Assembly: GCF_014650595.1 (NCBI RefSeq)
Contig: NZ_BMVG01000026.1
Coordinates: 32,732 to 96,731 of the forward strand
DNA: 64,000 bases
Source of the DNA: Streptomyces alanosinicus
GTDB taxonomy: Bacteria; Actinomycetota; Actinomycetes; Streptomycetales; Streptomycetaceae
Reading direction: 5' to 3'
Shown here: positions 56,000 to 64,000 of the stretch, piece by piece
Position numbering within the stretch: the first letter of the stretch is position 1
Layout of the letters: each line of letters opens with the position of its first letter
Translations under genes and position numbers: made by a program
Notes under the pieces: model-generated
The model's input: the letters and a program-made list of their open reading frames with translations, nothing else
The model's database searches: none
Told to the model about the DNA's origin: nothing

Positions 56000-56583
56000 C
56001 CGCGCGCGTCAATGAGCTCCTCGCCCCTCAGGCCACGATTAGCGGCGTCGTCGTGTAGGCCGACTCCAGTCAGGTTCCGAAGATCCTCCGGGACCGGTGG
56101 GCCGACATCGGGGGGTGAAGACCTCGCCAGCCAGGTGAAACCGGTGAGACGCCCCGCTGAGGGGCAGGAATTATACACGGTGGCCGCATCCGTCCCCGAA
56201 CGCCCGCTGGCAGACCTTCCCGATCTCCTGGACGGTCAGTGACTGCTGGAACGCCTCCGAGGCGCGCTCAACCGGCTGGAAGTCCATGCCGCCCAGGATG
56301 CCCGGCCTGCAGCCTGTTCGTCACGAACACCGCGTACGGCGACACGACAGAAACGCATCCGCCAGGACGCCTGGCCGTCAGGCCACGCCAGGACATGTTT
56401 CGAAGCCAACTCCGCCGCTGCGCGACTCCGGTGCAAGGACCTATTCCTCCCCGGCCTGACCGGGGCTTCCTGGGAGAGATCCGGTGATCCCCGTGCTGGC
56501 TATGTTCACGAGATTCGGTTCTGGCACAACTTCTGGATGTTGTTGGCGATCTTCAGAATGCTCCCGTCGGCCGGTGTTCCTCC

Positions 56584-57090
56584 TCAGCCGGGGATGGCAG
56601 TGGTGTCGAGGGTCAGATGGACGGCCTGATCGTGGAGGGCGGCGGTGCTGATGACCGCAACTATCTCCATTCCGATCGTGGCGAGGGTGGCGACGTATTG
56701 GCCGCGTGTGAGCCGCTGCGCCTCGACCGCCGTTCCGTCCACGACCAGCTGGCCTGTTCCGGCAGCCAGTTCGTTGGGCAGCCGGATCGGTCCATCGGGC
56801 GAAGAGTTGAAGAGGAACTCGTCCAGGAGCGCATCGGGCTCCAGGGTTGAGAACACACGGACGTGCTCGGGCAGGCGCCGCTGGGTGGTGACATGCACCA
56901 GCATGGTGTGCTCCTCGTAGTATCCGAGGTCGAGCCGCTGGAGGAGGCCATCGACCGACCCCTGGCCCACCAGACGGCGCCAGCTGGGCTCGGGCCGCGC
57001 GAGGACAGCCACCGGGCGGCCGAACTCCCGCAGGGTCTCCAGCCAGATGCGATCGACAGGACGGCCCGGTGGGCCGGAGCTGTGGAACAT
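56584..57090 (-). CDS. unrecognised protein
   Basis: A 168-aa protein starting MFHSSGPPGRPVDRIWLETL; an upstream in-frame start adds 15 residues. It is soluble-looking with alternating strands and helices (RLDLGYYEEHTMLVHVTTQR, LPEHVRVFSTLEPDALLDEF, GTGQLVVDGTAVEAQRLTRG). No motif or family recognised. It lies alone between a gene-poor region and the lipoprotein gene. Confidence 0.5.
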   Translation of the reverse strand: MFHSSGPPGRPVDRIWLETLREFGRPVAVLARPEPSWRRLVGQGSVDGLLQRLDLGYYEEHTMLVHVTTQRRLPEHVRVFSTLEPDALLDEFLFNSSPDGPIRLPNELAAGTGQLVVDGTAVEAQRLTRGQYVATLATIGMEIVAVISTAALHDQAVHLTLDTTAIPG

Positions 57091-57486
57091 GACGACCCCC
57101 TCTGGCTGGTCAACAAATGCGGGTAAGGCGCCCACTCATCGTGGCATCGGGACCGGCAGTCGCGGGCCGGAATTTCGACGAACCGATCAGGAAGCGCGCC
57201 CGCGGCGCGGCGTACTTCCTGGCGCGCTGTGTTGCCGGCGGCCCCAGTGTTGCTGGTAGCGGTGTACTACCGGACCGATCTGCGAGGCATCAGCTTGTGT
57301 CACTGGTCGGGGGATCCGGGACCCATGAATTCCCAAGATCACCAACAGCATCACTTCTGTACAAGCTGATGCGGTGGGCACGGGTGCGCCGGGCTCCGCA
57401 CGCCCATGCGTCTGGGGCGGGCGGTAGGAGCGCCTTTGGGTGGGGCAGCATGTGCTCAGTTGCCGCTTTGTTCGTGAGGGGATGTC

Positions 57487-58161
57487 ATGGGTTCCATCCG
57501 TCGCGCCGTGCCGCCGGTGCTGCTCTCCTGTCTGCTGTTGGCGGGTTGTTCATCCGGTTCGCACTCCGGGCCGGGCACCTCGAACAACAAGGGTGGAGCG
57601 TCGGCGGCGGGGCCGTCGGGGAGTGGTGTGCCTGCCGGTAGGGCGAAGATCCCGGTGGGTGCGGGGCCGCAGACGACGTACACGGTGCAGCAGCAGCCGC
57701 CTGCGGGCAGTTGTCACTACCGGAACGAGAAGGGTGAGCCGCTGCCGGACCCGAAGTGCACGCCGGGTGCGGTCTCCCCGGCAGTCACCCAGGCGAACCT
57801 GGCCACGACCATCTGCCGAAAGGGCGGCTACACCAAGAACATCCGGCCCCCGGAGGCGATCACCAGTAAGGAGAAGCAGGCCAACGCCGCCTCCTACGGC
57901 TACAAGGGCTCCTTCAAAGACGCCGAATACGACCACCTGCTCAGCCTCACGGACGGCGGCGACCCGAACGATGCCCGCAATCTGTGGGTGCAGCCGCCCG
58001 ACCCGGGCCACAAACCGGGATCGGGCGTGAACAACCTGAAAGACCCGGTCGAGACGAAAATCCACACCGCTATCTGCTCCGGGAAGGTCACACTCGCCGC
58101 CGCGCAGAACGCCCTCGCCACCGACTGGACAACGGCACTCAGCCGCCTCGGCATCGGCTGA
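57487..58161 (+). CDS. lipoprotein with an HNH-like nuclease domain
   Basis: A 224-aa protein with a lipobox signal (SCLLLAGCSSGS; Cys-20 lipidated), so it is anchored outside the membrane. A Ser/Gly-rich linker leads to a domain ending EYDHLLSLTDGGDPNDARNL followed by WVQPP. Together with DPKCTPGAV and ATTICRKGGYT this resembles secreted HNH/His-Me-finger nucleases common in actinobacteria (DHLxSLxxGG...NLW). The ATG follows GAGGGG. It is the third putative exported nuclease in the window. Confidence 0.75.
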   Translation: MGSIRRAVPPVLLSCLLLAGCSSGSHSGPGTSNNKGGASAAGPSGSGVPAGRAKIPVGAGPQTTYTVQQQPPAGSCHYRNEKGEPLPDPKCTPGAVSPAVTQANLATTICRKGGYTKNIRPPEAITSKEKQANAASYGYKGSFKDAEYDHLLSLTDGGDPNDARNLWVQPPDPGHKPGSGVNNLKDPVETKIHTAICSGKVTLAAAQNALATDWTTALSRLGIG

Positions 58162-58361
58162 TCCGCGCTTTGCTCCAGGGCCGGTCGCGCCGGTACGCCG
58201 AAGGGCGCACAGCCGCGGGCACGCTCAAAGCATCGCCTCACCGGGAACGCCCTGCCCGGAAACACGAGACGCCGGCAGCCGTCTCGCAGCCTGCCGTAGG
58301 GCGGACCCCGGCGTGACCAGGCCGCGAGGCCGCAGATGCCGGCAGCCGCCGGTGCTTCGAT

Positions 58362-59090
58362 TCAGGTGGTCGCGAGCTGTTCGAGCTGTTCGGCCAGGGC
58401 GGGGTCCGGCTGCGGCACGAGTCCGTAGTCGTCGTCGCAGCTTGCCGTCAGGTTCTCGACGGTGTGCCGCAGGGCGGTGTCCTCGTGGGCGTGCAGGGGG
58501 CAGGTGTTGTAGGGCTCCAGGTCCAGGACGGTGTCTGCTCGGAGACGGTACTGGCCGGGGTCGCGCTGGAGCAGTGTGACCTGGTCGGCCCAGAACGCAG
58601 CGTCCCCGAGTTCACCGCGGCACAGGTGCAGGAGGTGGAGGCAGTAGGCGGAGGTTGCGTTGCCGGCTCCGACGGCGAACTGCCACCAGAACTGTGCGCC
58701 TTCTTCCTGCTGGGTCAGGTCGAGCAGGCAGGCGAAGATCAGGGCACCGTCGGGGTCGATGAGGCAGTCGTTGACGAGGCGGGCCACGTAGGACGCTGCC
58801 TCGGGGTCGTGAATGACGGACCAGGACAGGGCATGCAGGTCCGCTGCCGCCTCCGCAGGGCGGGGCGTGTGACGCCGCTGCGGGGTGTCTGCAGGGCGAG
58901 GCAGGAGAGTGTCGCCGCAGTACCGCTGAGCCAGTACCTGGGGCAGCCGCCGATCGAAAAGGTTCTCCCAGCGTGTGCGGGACACCTCGGCCGCGATGCG
59001 CCGGCGGGCCTTGGCGGGGTCGTAGTCGTCGTACTCGTCGTCCAGGACGCGGGCGCCGGCAAGGGCTTCTTCGAGGGATGTCAGGTGCAT
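58362..59090 (-). CDS. Sel1/TPR-like protein paired with a sigma-like gene
   Basis: A 242-aa protein starting MHLTSLEEALAGARVLDDEY. The centre, IFACLLDLTQQEEGAQFWWQ followed by FAVGAGNATSAYCLHLLHLC and RGELGDAAFWADQ, is the longer counterpart of the protein at 23.2 kb. The tail is acidic (TASCDDDYGLVPQPDPALAE). Helical Sel1-like packing is likely and a regulatory binding role is inferred. The sigma-like gene upstream reads through into this gene in another frame, which is unusual. Confidence 0.65.
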   Translation of the reverse strand: MHLTSLEEALAGARVLDDEYDDYDPAKARRRIAAEVSRTRWENLFDRRLPQVLAQRYCGDTLLPRPADTPQRRHTPRPAEAAADLHALSWSVIHDPEAASYVARLVNDCLIDPDGALIFACLLDLTQQEEGAQFWWQFAVGAGNATSAYCLHLLHLCRGELGDAAFWADQVTLLQRDPGQYRLRADTVLDLEPYNTCPLHAHEDTALRHTVENLTASCDDDYGLVPQPDPALAEQLEQLATT

Positions 59091-60111
59091 CGGGTGAACA
59101 CTCCGCATGGTCGCAGTCCGCGCTCAGGTCGACGTTCAGGTCAAGGTCTTTGGCCAGCTTCCGCTTGGCGTGCCGGGCTTGCGAGCGAACCGTCGCCTCC
59201 GTCACGCCGAGGATGTGGGCGGTTCGCTCGCAGGTGTAGCCGAGGACGTAGCGCAGCACCATCACGTCGAACTGCCGCTCGGGCAGGCGGGAGATGGCCG
59301 CGTACAGGCCCAGGGCGCTCTCCATGTCGGCGAGCTGGTCACGTACGGACTCCAGGGCTGCACGGTTGACCCGGGCGAACGCCGCGGTCTCCACGGTCGC
59401 GGGAGTACGGCCCTGCAGGTGGAGCTCGAGGGCGATCCGCTCACGCAGCAGCGCCCACGCGTACGCCTCGTGGTTGGCGTCCTCCATCATGTCCGGCCAC
59501 TGCAGCGCCAGCGTCATGAACGTGGCGTGCACGAGCTCGCCGGCGAAACGGCGGTCACCGAGCTGGATGTGGGCGTATTCGAGGTAGGGCCGGTAGTAGA
59601 GGCTGTGAAACGCCCAGAAGGTGTTGGGCAGCTCGGTGGTCATCGTACGCACGACACGCTGGGGCTCCTGGCCGGTCACAGACAGCCCCCCCTTCTCGTC
59701 GTCGCGCTGCGCGGGGCCGGCCGGCAGGCCGGCGGCACGCTGCTCGGCGAGCGACTCGGCTCCGATGCGCACAGTGGCACCGAGCAGACGCCGCACGAGC
59801 GTCCCCGCACCTGGGCCGAACACACGCAGCGCCGTGACCCCCGAGAGGGCCAGCGCAAGATCGGCTACGTCATTCACGGCTATGCAGTCCTTGTCCTCAG
59901 CGGGCGGTGCGCCGTCTCCCCTTGCCGGGGCACCGGAGAGCCCTGCGCTCCCGGGAATCAGCAAACCGATCGAGGACGCGATTCGTGCAACGGCCGCCCG
60001 CGAAATCTTCCGGACAGTCAACTTGCGGTCACGCACAGCGAGTTCACACAGTGCCGGACCCCTCACTTGGAGCGCCGTACCAGGTGCCACGCTGAGCAGC
60101 GGAAAGATCAC
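58612..60111 (-). CDS. sigma-70-like regulator with an extended reading frame
   Basis: The core (about residues 157-345) starts MTTELPNTFWAFHSLYYRPY. It has a region 2-like part (FHSLYYRPYLEYAHIQLGDR) and a clear region 4: RLPERQFDVMVLRYVLGYTC then ILGVTEATVRSQARHAKRKL. An upstream in-frame extension looks coding (DVADLALALSGVTALRVFGP), whereas the last 150 residues are Pro/Arg-rich shadow of the next gene. The true stop was probably lost to mutation or an indel near 59.1 kb. The region 4 matches that of the regulator at 0.1-1 kb. Confidence 0.65.
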   Translation of the reverse strand: MIFPLLSVAPGTALQVRGPALCELAVRDRKLTVRKISRAAVARIASSIGLLIPGSAGLSGAPARGDGAPPAEDKDCIAVNDVADLALALSGVTALRVFGPGAGTLVRRLLGATVRIGAESLAEQRAAGLPAGPAQRDDEKGGLSVTGQEPQRVVRTMTTELPNTFWAFHSLYYRPYLEYAHIQLGDRRFAGELVHATFMTLALQWPDMMEDANHEAYAWALLRERIALELHLQGRTPATVETAAFARVNRAALESVRDQLADMESALGLYAAISRLPERQFDVMVLRYVLGYTCERTAHILGVTEATVRSQARHAKRKLAKDLDLNVDLSADCDHAECSPDAPDIPRRSPCRRPRPGRRVRRLRPRQGPPAHRGRGVPHTLGEPFRSAAAPGTGSAVLRRHSPASPCRHPAAASHAPPCGGGSGPACPVLVRHSRPRGSVLRGPPRQRLPHRPRRCPDLRLPARPDPAGRRRTVLVAVRRRSRQRNLRLLPPPPAPVPR

Positions 60112-60251
60112 TCACGGCAGCCGCGCGGTGTACCTTCACGGCGCCGCCACACCCGTCTCGCGCAGGGTCGGCCTGTGATGCAGATCACGACGATGTCCGC
60201 GGGCGGCGGTGGGCCCTGGGGTGGTGGCTGAAGCGCGTACGACGGCCGCAG

Positions 60252-60920
60252 TCAGTCGTCGGGATCTTCCTCGGCGTGCAGGCGGGTGTCGAGATCGCTC
60301 GCCCATGCGAGAGCCCAGTCGCGCAGGTCCGCGATCTGGTGGGGGCTGAGGCCGTAGCCGGTGTAGTCGGCGTCGTCCCACCATTCCGCGCCGGCGAGGC
60401 GGTCGCGCAGGTCGCTGAGGCTGAACTCGGTGCGGGCATGGCGGCGGCCGAGTCTCTCCAGGTCGGCGGTGGTGTGGTGACGGGACGCGGCGTGGACGTC
60501 GATGAGGTCGCGGACCGCGCCGCGCTCGGCCAGGGCCCGGACCTTGGTGCCGATCACGTCGTCGAGGGCGAGGACCGGCCCGTGCTCGGTGGCGGCGGGT
60601 GGGGCCCAGAAGGCTTCTTTGAGGATGTCGACCTCGCAGTCCTCGCCGGTGGCGGGGTCGGTGACGATGAGGCGGCCGGAGAGCGGGTCGGTCTCGATCT
60701 CGCGGACGCTCCAGCCGCGTTCGGTGAGGCCCGCCTGGACGGTGCGGATGATCTGATCCATCGGGGCGGGATTCTCGGTGGCGACGTCCAGATCCTGGGA
60801 GAGCCGGTCGACCAGGCCGTGGGCCTGCACGGCGTACCCGCCGGTGATGACCAGTGGGTACGGGGTGCCGATGGCGAGTACGTCGGCGAGCAGGCGGCGG
60901 TGCAGTTGGGTCAGGTTCAC
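60252..60920 (-). CDS. AbiEii/AbiGii-type nucleotidyltransferase toxin
   Basis: A 222-aa protein, GTG start (VNLTQLHRRLLADVLAIG). It has the polymerase-beta-like core TGGYAVQAHGLVDRLSQDLD, in which GG and the later DxD bind nucleotide and metal. CEVDILKEAFWAPP supplies the third acidic residue and VIGTKVRALAERGAVRDLID the conserved Lys/Arg-Asp helix. Such proteins act as toxins in AbiE-like toxin-antitoxin or abortive-infection pairs. The GTG overlaps the partner stop (GTGA). Confidence 0.8.
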   Translation of the reverse strand: MNLTQLHRRLLADVLAIGTPYPLVITGGYAVQAHGLVDRLSQDLDVATENPAPMDQIIRTVQAGLTERGWSVREIETDPLSGRLIVTDPATGEDCEVDILKEAFWAPPAATEHGPVLALDDVIGTKVRALAERGAVRDLIDVHAASRHHTTADLERLGRRHARTEFSLSDLRDRLAGAEWWDDADYTGYGLSPHQIADLRDWALAWASDLDTRLHAEEDPDD

Positions 60921-61276
60921 GGGGCCTTCGCATTGGCCAGCTCGGGGAAGGCGTCCTCCCACGCATCGCGGACGAAGCGGCTGATCAGGGTGCGCAGGAT
61001 GGGCCACTGGCTGATCAGAAGGTCCCGGTTGAGAAAGACCTCCAGGTCCTGGCGCTGTCCTTCGGCGAGGACGGTGCGGTAGAGGCTGATCCGGGACTTG
61101 AGGCCGGTCAGGTCGTAGGAGCGGCGCCCGGACCAGACGACGTGCAGCGGCAGGTCGACGGTGCCGTGGTCGGGGCCGGTCAGGTCTTCCAGGCGGGTCG
61201 GCAGCCGGTGGGTGTACCGGGCCCGTAGCACCTGGGCGGCGTCGGGGACGGGCGAGCGGGGAGACATGACGGCCAT
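60917..61276 (-). CDS. probable antitoxin partner of the AbiEii-type toxin
   Basis: A 119-aa protein starting MAVMSPRSPVPDAAQVLRAR. It lacks an obvious winged-helix AbiEi domain. It contains HVVWSGRRSYDLTGLKSRIS and VFLNRDLLISQWPILRTLIS and is slightly basic at the N-terminus. It is upstream of and coupled to the nucleotidyltransferase, the usual antitoxin position. Function is inferred from context only. ATG three codons in is an alternative start. Confidence 0.6.
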   Translation of the reverse strand: MAVMSPRSPVPDAAQVLRARYTHRLPTRLEDLTGPDHGTVDLPLHVVWSGRRSYDLTGLKSRISLYRTVLAEGQRQDLEVFLNRDLLISQWPILRTLISRFVRDAWEDAFPELANAKAP

Positions 61277-61490
61277 GGGTCCAGTATCGCCTGCAGGGCC
61301 GCGTCAACCACCACTTGCGCCCCGGCGACTACACGGCCGTACAGGATATCGACCTGGTCCCCATCGACCTGTGCAGCGGGCGGCCTCCGCCCTGGTCTGC
61401 CGCCTGACCAGGCCGTTTCCACCCTAGGGTGCCCTTCGCGTCAACCTGTCCGGCTCTCACAATCAGGGGAGGGCGGTAAGGTCCAAGCGC

Positions 61491-61985
61491 ATGACCGATG
61501 AGACTGCACCCCTGCGCCGCAAGCCCCCGCGCCCCAAGCCGCTGGACGAGGAGGTGCGGCGCGTCCTGGCCAGCGTCGGTCTTCCTGGATCGGATACCGC
61601 CGAGCGTGACCGTGCCCATGGTGTCGTCGTCACTGATGCGGAGGACGGCGCGGTGTTCGTAGAGTGGTTCACCTCCCGCACGCTGCGTGAGACGGCGGCC
61701 ACCGAGCAGCGCGAGGCCATCGTCCAGGGCCCAGCGACTCTCCTCCACCGTGACGGGCGCCGTCACATGCATCACGCGATCGCCGCGGTCCTGGGTGCGC
61801 ACGGCAACTTGAAGACCGATGTACTCGTAGACCATGGGGTGCTGGTCAAACGCCTGCCTGACATCCCAATGCCCGAGCCCGCTCCGCTGGGCCTGCCGCC
61901 CACCGTGGGTGAGGTGCTGTCCGAGGCGCCCACGCTGATGCGGGGCTTCCTCATCTCGGAGGACGACAAGGACGGCGATCGGTAG
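61491..61985 (+). CDS. unrecognised protein
   Basis: A 164-aa acidic protein starting MTDETAPLRRKPPRPKPLDE. Residues about 40-70 (AHGVVVTDAEDGAVFVEWFT) and 90-120 form alternating strands and helices, with SEAPTLMRGFLISEDDKDGD at the end. No membrane segment or motif. It is divergent from the toxin operon, with about 210 bp between. No family recognised. Confidence 0.6.
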   Translation: MTDETAPLRRKPPRPKPLDEEVRRVLASVGLPGSDTAERDRAHGVVVTDAEDGAVFVEWFTSRTLRETAATEQREAIVQGPATLLHRDGRRHMHHAIAAVLGAHGNLKTDVLVDHGVLVKRLPDIPMPEPAPLGLPPTVGEVLSEAPTLMRGFLISEDDKDGDR

Positions 61986-62180
61986 GCGATGACGCCCGCC
62001 GGGCTGCTCTGTGTTGTGGTCCGGGGCGTCGGCGCTTCGGCGATCGGTCGAAGGCGCGGGGCGGATTCATCTGCTTGCGGCCGGCCCGGCACACACCTGC
62101 TGCCCCTGCCAGGACACCGGCCTCGTTCCCACCCCGTACGCCGTCGGCGAGGACTTGCAGAGGGAGAGCGTCGGGCCGGG

Positions 62181-62720
62181 TCAGGAGCCGAGCCCCGTTT
62201 TGATCTCCGCCTCCCAGACGGCGTAGGCGCGGTCGACGTGCAGGGCCGCCAGATACGCGGCCAGCCGGTCGTCCTCGGCATCGGCCAGTGCGTCGCGGAC
62301 GAGGCTGGCACGCGCCTGGGTCAGCCGGTCCTTCACCCGCCACCATCGCTGGTCGAGGCCGGCCTTTTCCTGGACCGTCTCGTACAGGGCCTGCAGCGCG
62401 TAGCGGACTGAGCGCACGTCGCCCGGTGCCACGTCCAGACGGGGAATGGTGGGGTCGAGGGCGGTCCGGCCCCAGGTGTTGATCCGCGCGACAATCCGCC
62501 GCAACGAGACCTCGGCCATCGGAACGCCGAAGGCGGAGTCCTCAGCGGCGGGCGCCTCCTGACCGGGACGGGCCGGAGCATTCGGCGTCAGAGCGAGCAG
62601 ACCGGCCTGCTCCAGCAGCCGGGCCATGGGCCCGCAGGCGTCCTCGACCTGGTGGAACGGGCAGTATTCCGGGATCAACACAGGGCCTTTCACGACACGG
62701 CGAGCAGCAGAGCCGGACAT
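62181..62720 (-). CDS. unrecognised helical protein
   Basis: A 179-aa protein starting MSGSAARRVVKGPVLIPEYC. The N-terminal CPFHQVEDACGP contains two Cys and a His. The C-terminal half is helical (LRRIVARINTWGRTALDPTI, YALQALYETVQEKAGLDQRW, LTQARASLVRDALADAEDDR). No family recognised. Its 5-prime end lies within 100 bp of the integrase fragment. Confidence 0.55.
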   Translation of the reverse strand: MSGSAARRVVKGPVLIPEYCPFHQVEDACGPMARLLEQAGLLALTPNAPARPGQEAPAAEDSAFGVPMAEVSLRRIVARINTWGRTALDPTIPRLDVAPGDVRSVRYALQALYETVQEKAGLDQRWWRVKDRLTQARASLVRDALADAEDDRLAAYLAALHVDRAYAVWEAEIKTGLGS

Positions 62721-62821
62721 GCTACGGCAGTCCATCTGCCGTCAGGTGCGCCCATCTTGCCCTGCTTTGCTTGGGCGAGCGCGGCCTGGTCTTCGGTGAG
62801 CTTCGGTCGGCGTCCGCCGAC

Positions 62822-63302
62822 CCGTCCCCGCCGGGTACGCGACATCACCGAGGACCCCGAGGGCCGCGGGCTCATCGTGGACGTCCGGGTGTCTAAGGCC
62901 GCTCCCCGCACCGTCGCGGTCCCCTTCGGCTCACGCGCCCACCTCTGCCCCGTGAGGGCCTGGCGCCGTTGGAAGCAGGAGCTGGGCGAGGACGTCGACC
63001 CCGACAGCTTCGCCTTCCGCGCGGTGCACAACCGCTGGAAGACCGTCCTTAAGAGCGGGCTCGACCCCGTGACCATCGGCGACATCCTCACCCGCATCGG
63101 CGCCCGCGCCGGGCTCGACATCCGGCCCACCGGGCACAGCCCCCGCCGCGGGCTGGTCACCGAGTCCTCCCGCGCCGGCAACCCCGACGCCGTCATGGAG
63201 AAGCAGGGCGGGTGGGCCCCCGGCTCCAAGGTCATGCGCCGCTACCGCGAGGAAGACGACGGCTTCAAGGAGAACGCCTGCACGGGGTGCTGTAGGGACG
63301 AG
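62822..63302 (+). pseudogene. C-terminal part of a tyrosine recombinase
   Basis: The frame reads VRDITEDPEGRGLIVDVRVS, then SRAHLCPVRAWRRWKQELGE and HSPRRGLVTESSRAGNPDAV, with HSxRRG as the HxxR box. It ends EKQGGWAPGSKVMRRYREED, with the Tyr nucleophile in RRY. The N-terminal domain and first Arg box are missing. The expected end NALHGVL-stop is one frame off because one C is missing in GCCTGCACGG near 63275. Confidence 0.7.
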
Positions 63303-63331
63303 AGGCTGGCGCGCTGTCAGAACCCCACCCT

Positions 63332-63351
63332 GATGCACCCAGGGGTGCATC
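63332..63351. repeat. 9-bp palindrome after the integrase
   Basis: Arms GATGCACCC and GGGTGCATC are separated by AG. It lies about 30 bp after the restored integrase end, so it could be a terminator or part of an attachment site. Confidence 0.6.
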
Positions 63352-63450
63352 TGACCAGGTCAGAGCCCAATTCCCCGCCAAGGGCCGTGTAGGGCAAGGA
63401 ACTTGCCGCCTCGGAAATGCCCGTGTAGGCAGCACCGAAAAAGCGATCAC

Positions 63451-63470
63451 GCACCCCCTGCAGGGGGTGC
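63451..63470. repeat. 20-bp perfect palindrome
   Basis: GCACCCCCTGCAGGGGGTGC is fully self-complementary. It follows a run of AAAAAG and shares the GCACCCC / GGGGTGC theme with the palindrome 100 bp upstream. Confidence 0.7.
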
Positions 63471-63589
63471 GGTCACCTGTGCCGACGATCGGGGAGCAAG
63501 GCAGGGCTGATGCGTTCTCAGCCAGCGAGATGAACTGATCGCGTGTGTACGCGTCGCTGCGGACGGTTTGCACGGTTCGCCATTGAGCG

Positions 63590-63874
63590 GTGTGCATCCT
63601 GAAATCGACGAAGGTGGCCGGGCGGGCAGTCCTGCTCGTCCCGCACCGCGGCGACGCGGCCGACGAGGGCGGGCTGCCCGGCGACTACCGCAAGATCCTG
63701 GCGATCGTGCGGGAGGGGGACGGCCCGGTGCAGGTCAGGGCGGTCGGCGAGCGGCTGGGGCTGGACGCCTCGGTACACGGCAAGCTGGAACCTTTGCGGG
63801 CGAAGATGACCAAGCTCGCCGCCCGGGGCTGGCTGCGCAAGCGGGGCGACGGGCGGTTCAGGGCACGTCCGTAG
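63590..63874 (+). CDS. winged-helix-like tail of a Streptomyces mobile-element protein
   Basis: A 94-aa frame (GTG start) reading LPGDYRKILAIVREGDGPVQ, then VRAVGERLGLDASVHGKLEP and LRAKMTKLAARGWLRKRGDG. It closely resembles the C-terminal module of common Streptomyces transposase-associated proteins as I recall them. The N-terminal KVAGRAVLLVPHRGDAADEG suggests the larger parent protein has been truncated. It may be a fragment rather than a complete gene. Confidence 0.5.
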   Translation: MCILKSTKVAGRAVLLVPHRGDAADEGGLPGDYRKILAIVREGDGPVQVRAVGERLGLDASVHGKLEPLRAKMTKLAARGWLRKRGDGRFRARP

Positions 63875-64000
63875 GCGCGCGGGGCGGGCCCGTAACTGAC
63901 GGGCCCCCGACGGCAATGGGGATCGCCCTCCTGCTAGAGCACTAGGGCGTTTCTGATGGCTCTTGCTGGGGTGGGTGGATCAGTTCTTCGGCTGGGCAGG

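Overview
The window is high-GC actinobacterial DNA, almost certainly Streptomyces or a close relative. It carries families that cluster in that group: DUF397, Scr1/DUF5753 regulators, DUF574 methyltransferases, DUF1524 secreted nucleases and Streptomyces-type Fic-like toxin pairs. It looks like accessory DNA, such as a linear plasmid, chromosome arm or genomic island. No rRNA or tRNA genes and no essential operons were seen. There are many IS remnants, broken integrases and displaced fragments of housekeeping genes (murF and ilvB pieces).

Layout: 1-6.6 kb holds a sigma-like regulator set, a DUF397 / DUF574 methyltransferase / DUF5753 regulator group, and decayed genes. 6.8-12.5 kb holds three CRISPR arrays totalling 56 full repeats, with no cas gene visible. 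Array 1 and array 2a share one 37-base repeat. Array 2b has a related repeat with a GC-rich hairpin and lies back to back with 2a across 3 bp. A toxin-antitoxin pair sits between arrays 1 and 2a. 12.5-17.8 kb is a graveyard of ISL3, IS5-like, murF and protease remnants around a GNAT enzyme and a secreted nuclease. 18.0-20.3 kb is a polyprenyl synthase / terpene synthase operon. 21-31 kb carries a second secreted nuclease and mostly unrecognised genes, with zeta-toxin, IS21 and IS256 scraps. 31.2-34.3 kb is a two-gene unit with a large M48-type membrane peptidase.

35-44 kb is the metabolic centre. A translationally coupled operon, dxs-ispG-polyprenyl synthase-ispH, supplies isoprenoid precursors. 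It is followed by an unrecognised 522-aa protein, a second terpene synthase and a cupin. With the 18-20 kb operon this makes two terpene loci, with the MEP genes presumably supplying precursors in trans.

44.8-49.3 kb contains a TPR-type regulator and then a compact two-gene module with lower GC content. The module is a 98-aa protein resembling EACC1 effector-associated components plus a HExxH peptidase-like protein. It is bracketed by exact-length 114-bp inverted copies of a transposase 3-prime end, and is my best candidate for an undescribed conflict system. 49.3-55.5 kb has a Tat-secreted protein, an SGNH hydrolase, and an ISAzo13-like transposase gene interrupted by an IS4-type element with a 10-bp target duplication. 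55.8-64 kb has a third putative secreted nuclease, another sigma-like / Sel1-like pair, an AbiEii-type toxin operon and integrase remnants.

Many genes carry single-base frameshifts, several of them at C- or G-runs. Some may be assembly errors rather than true decay.
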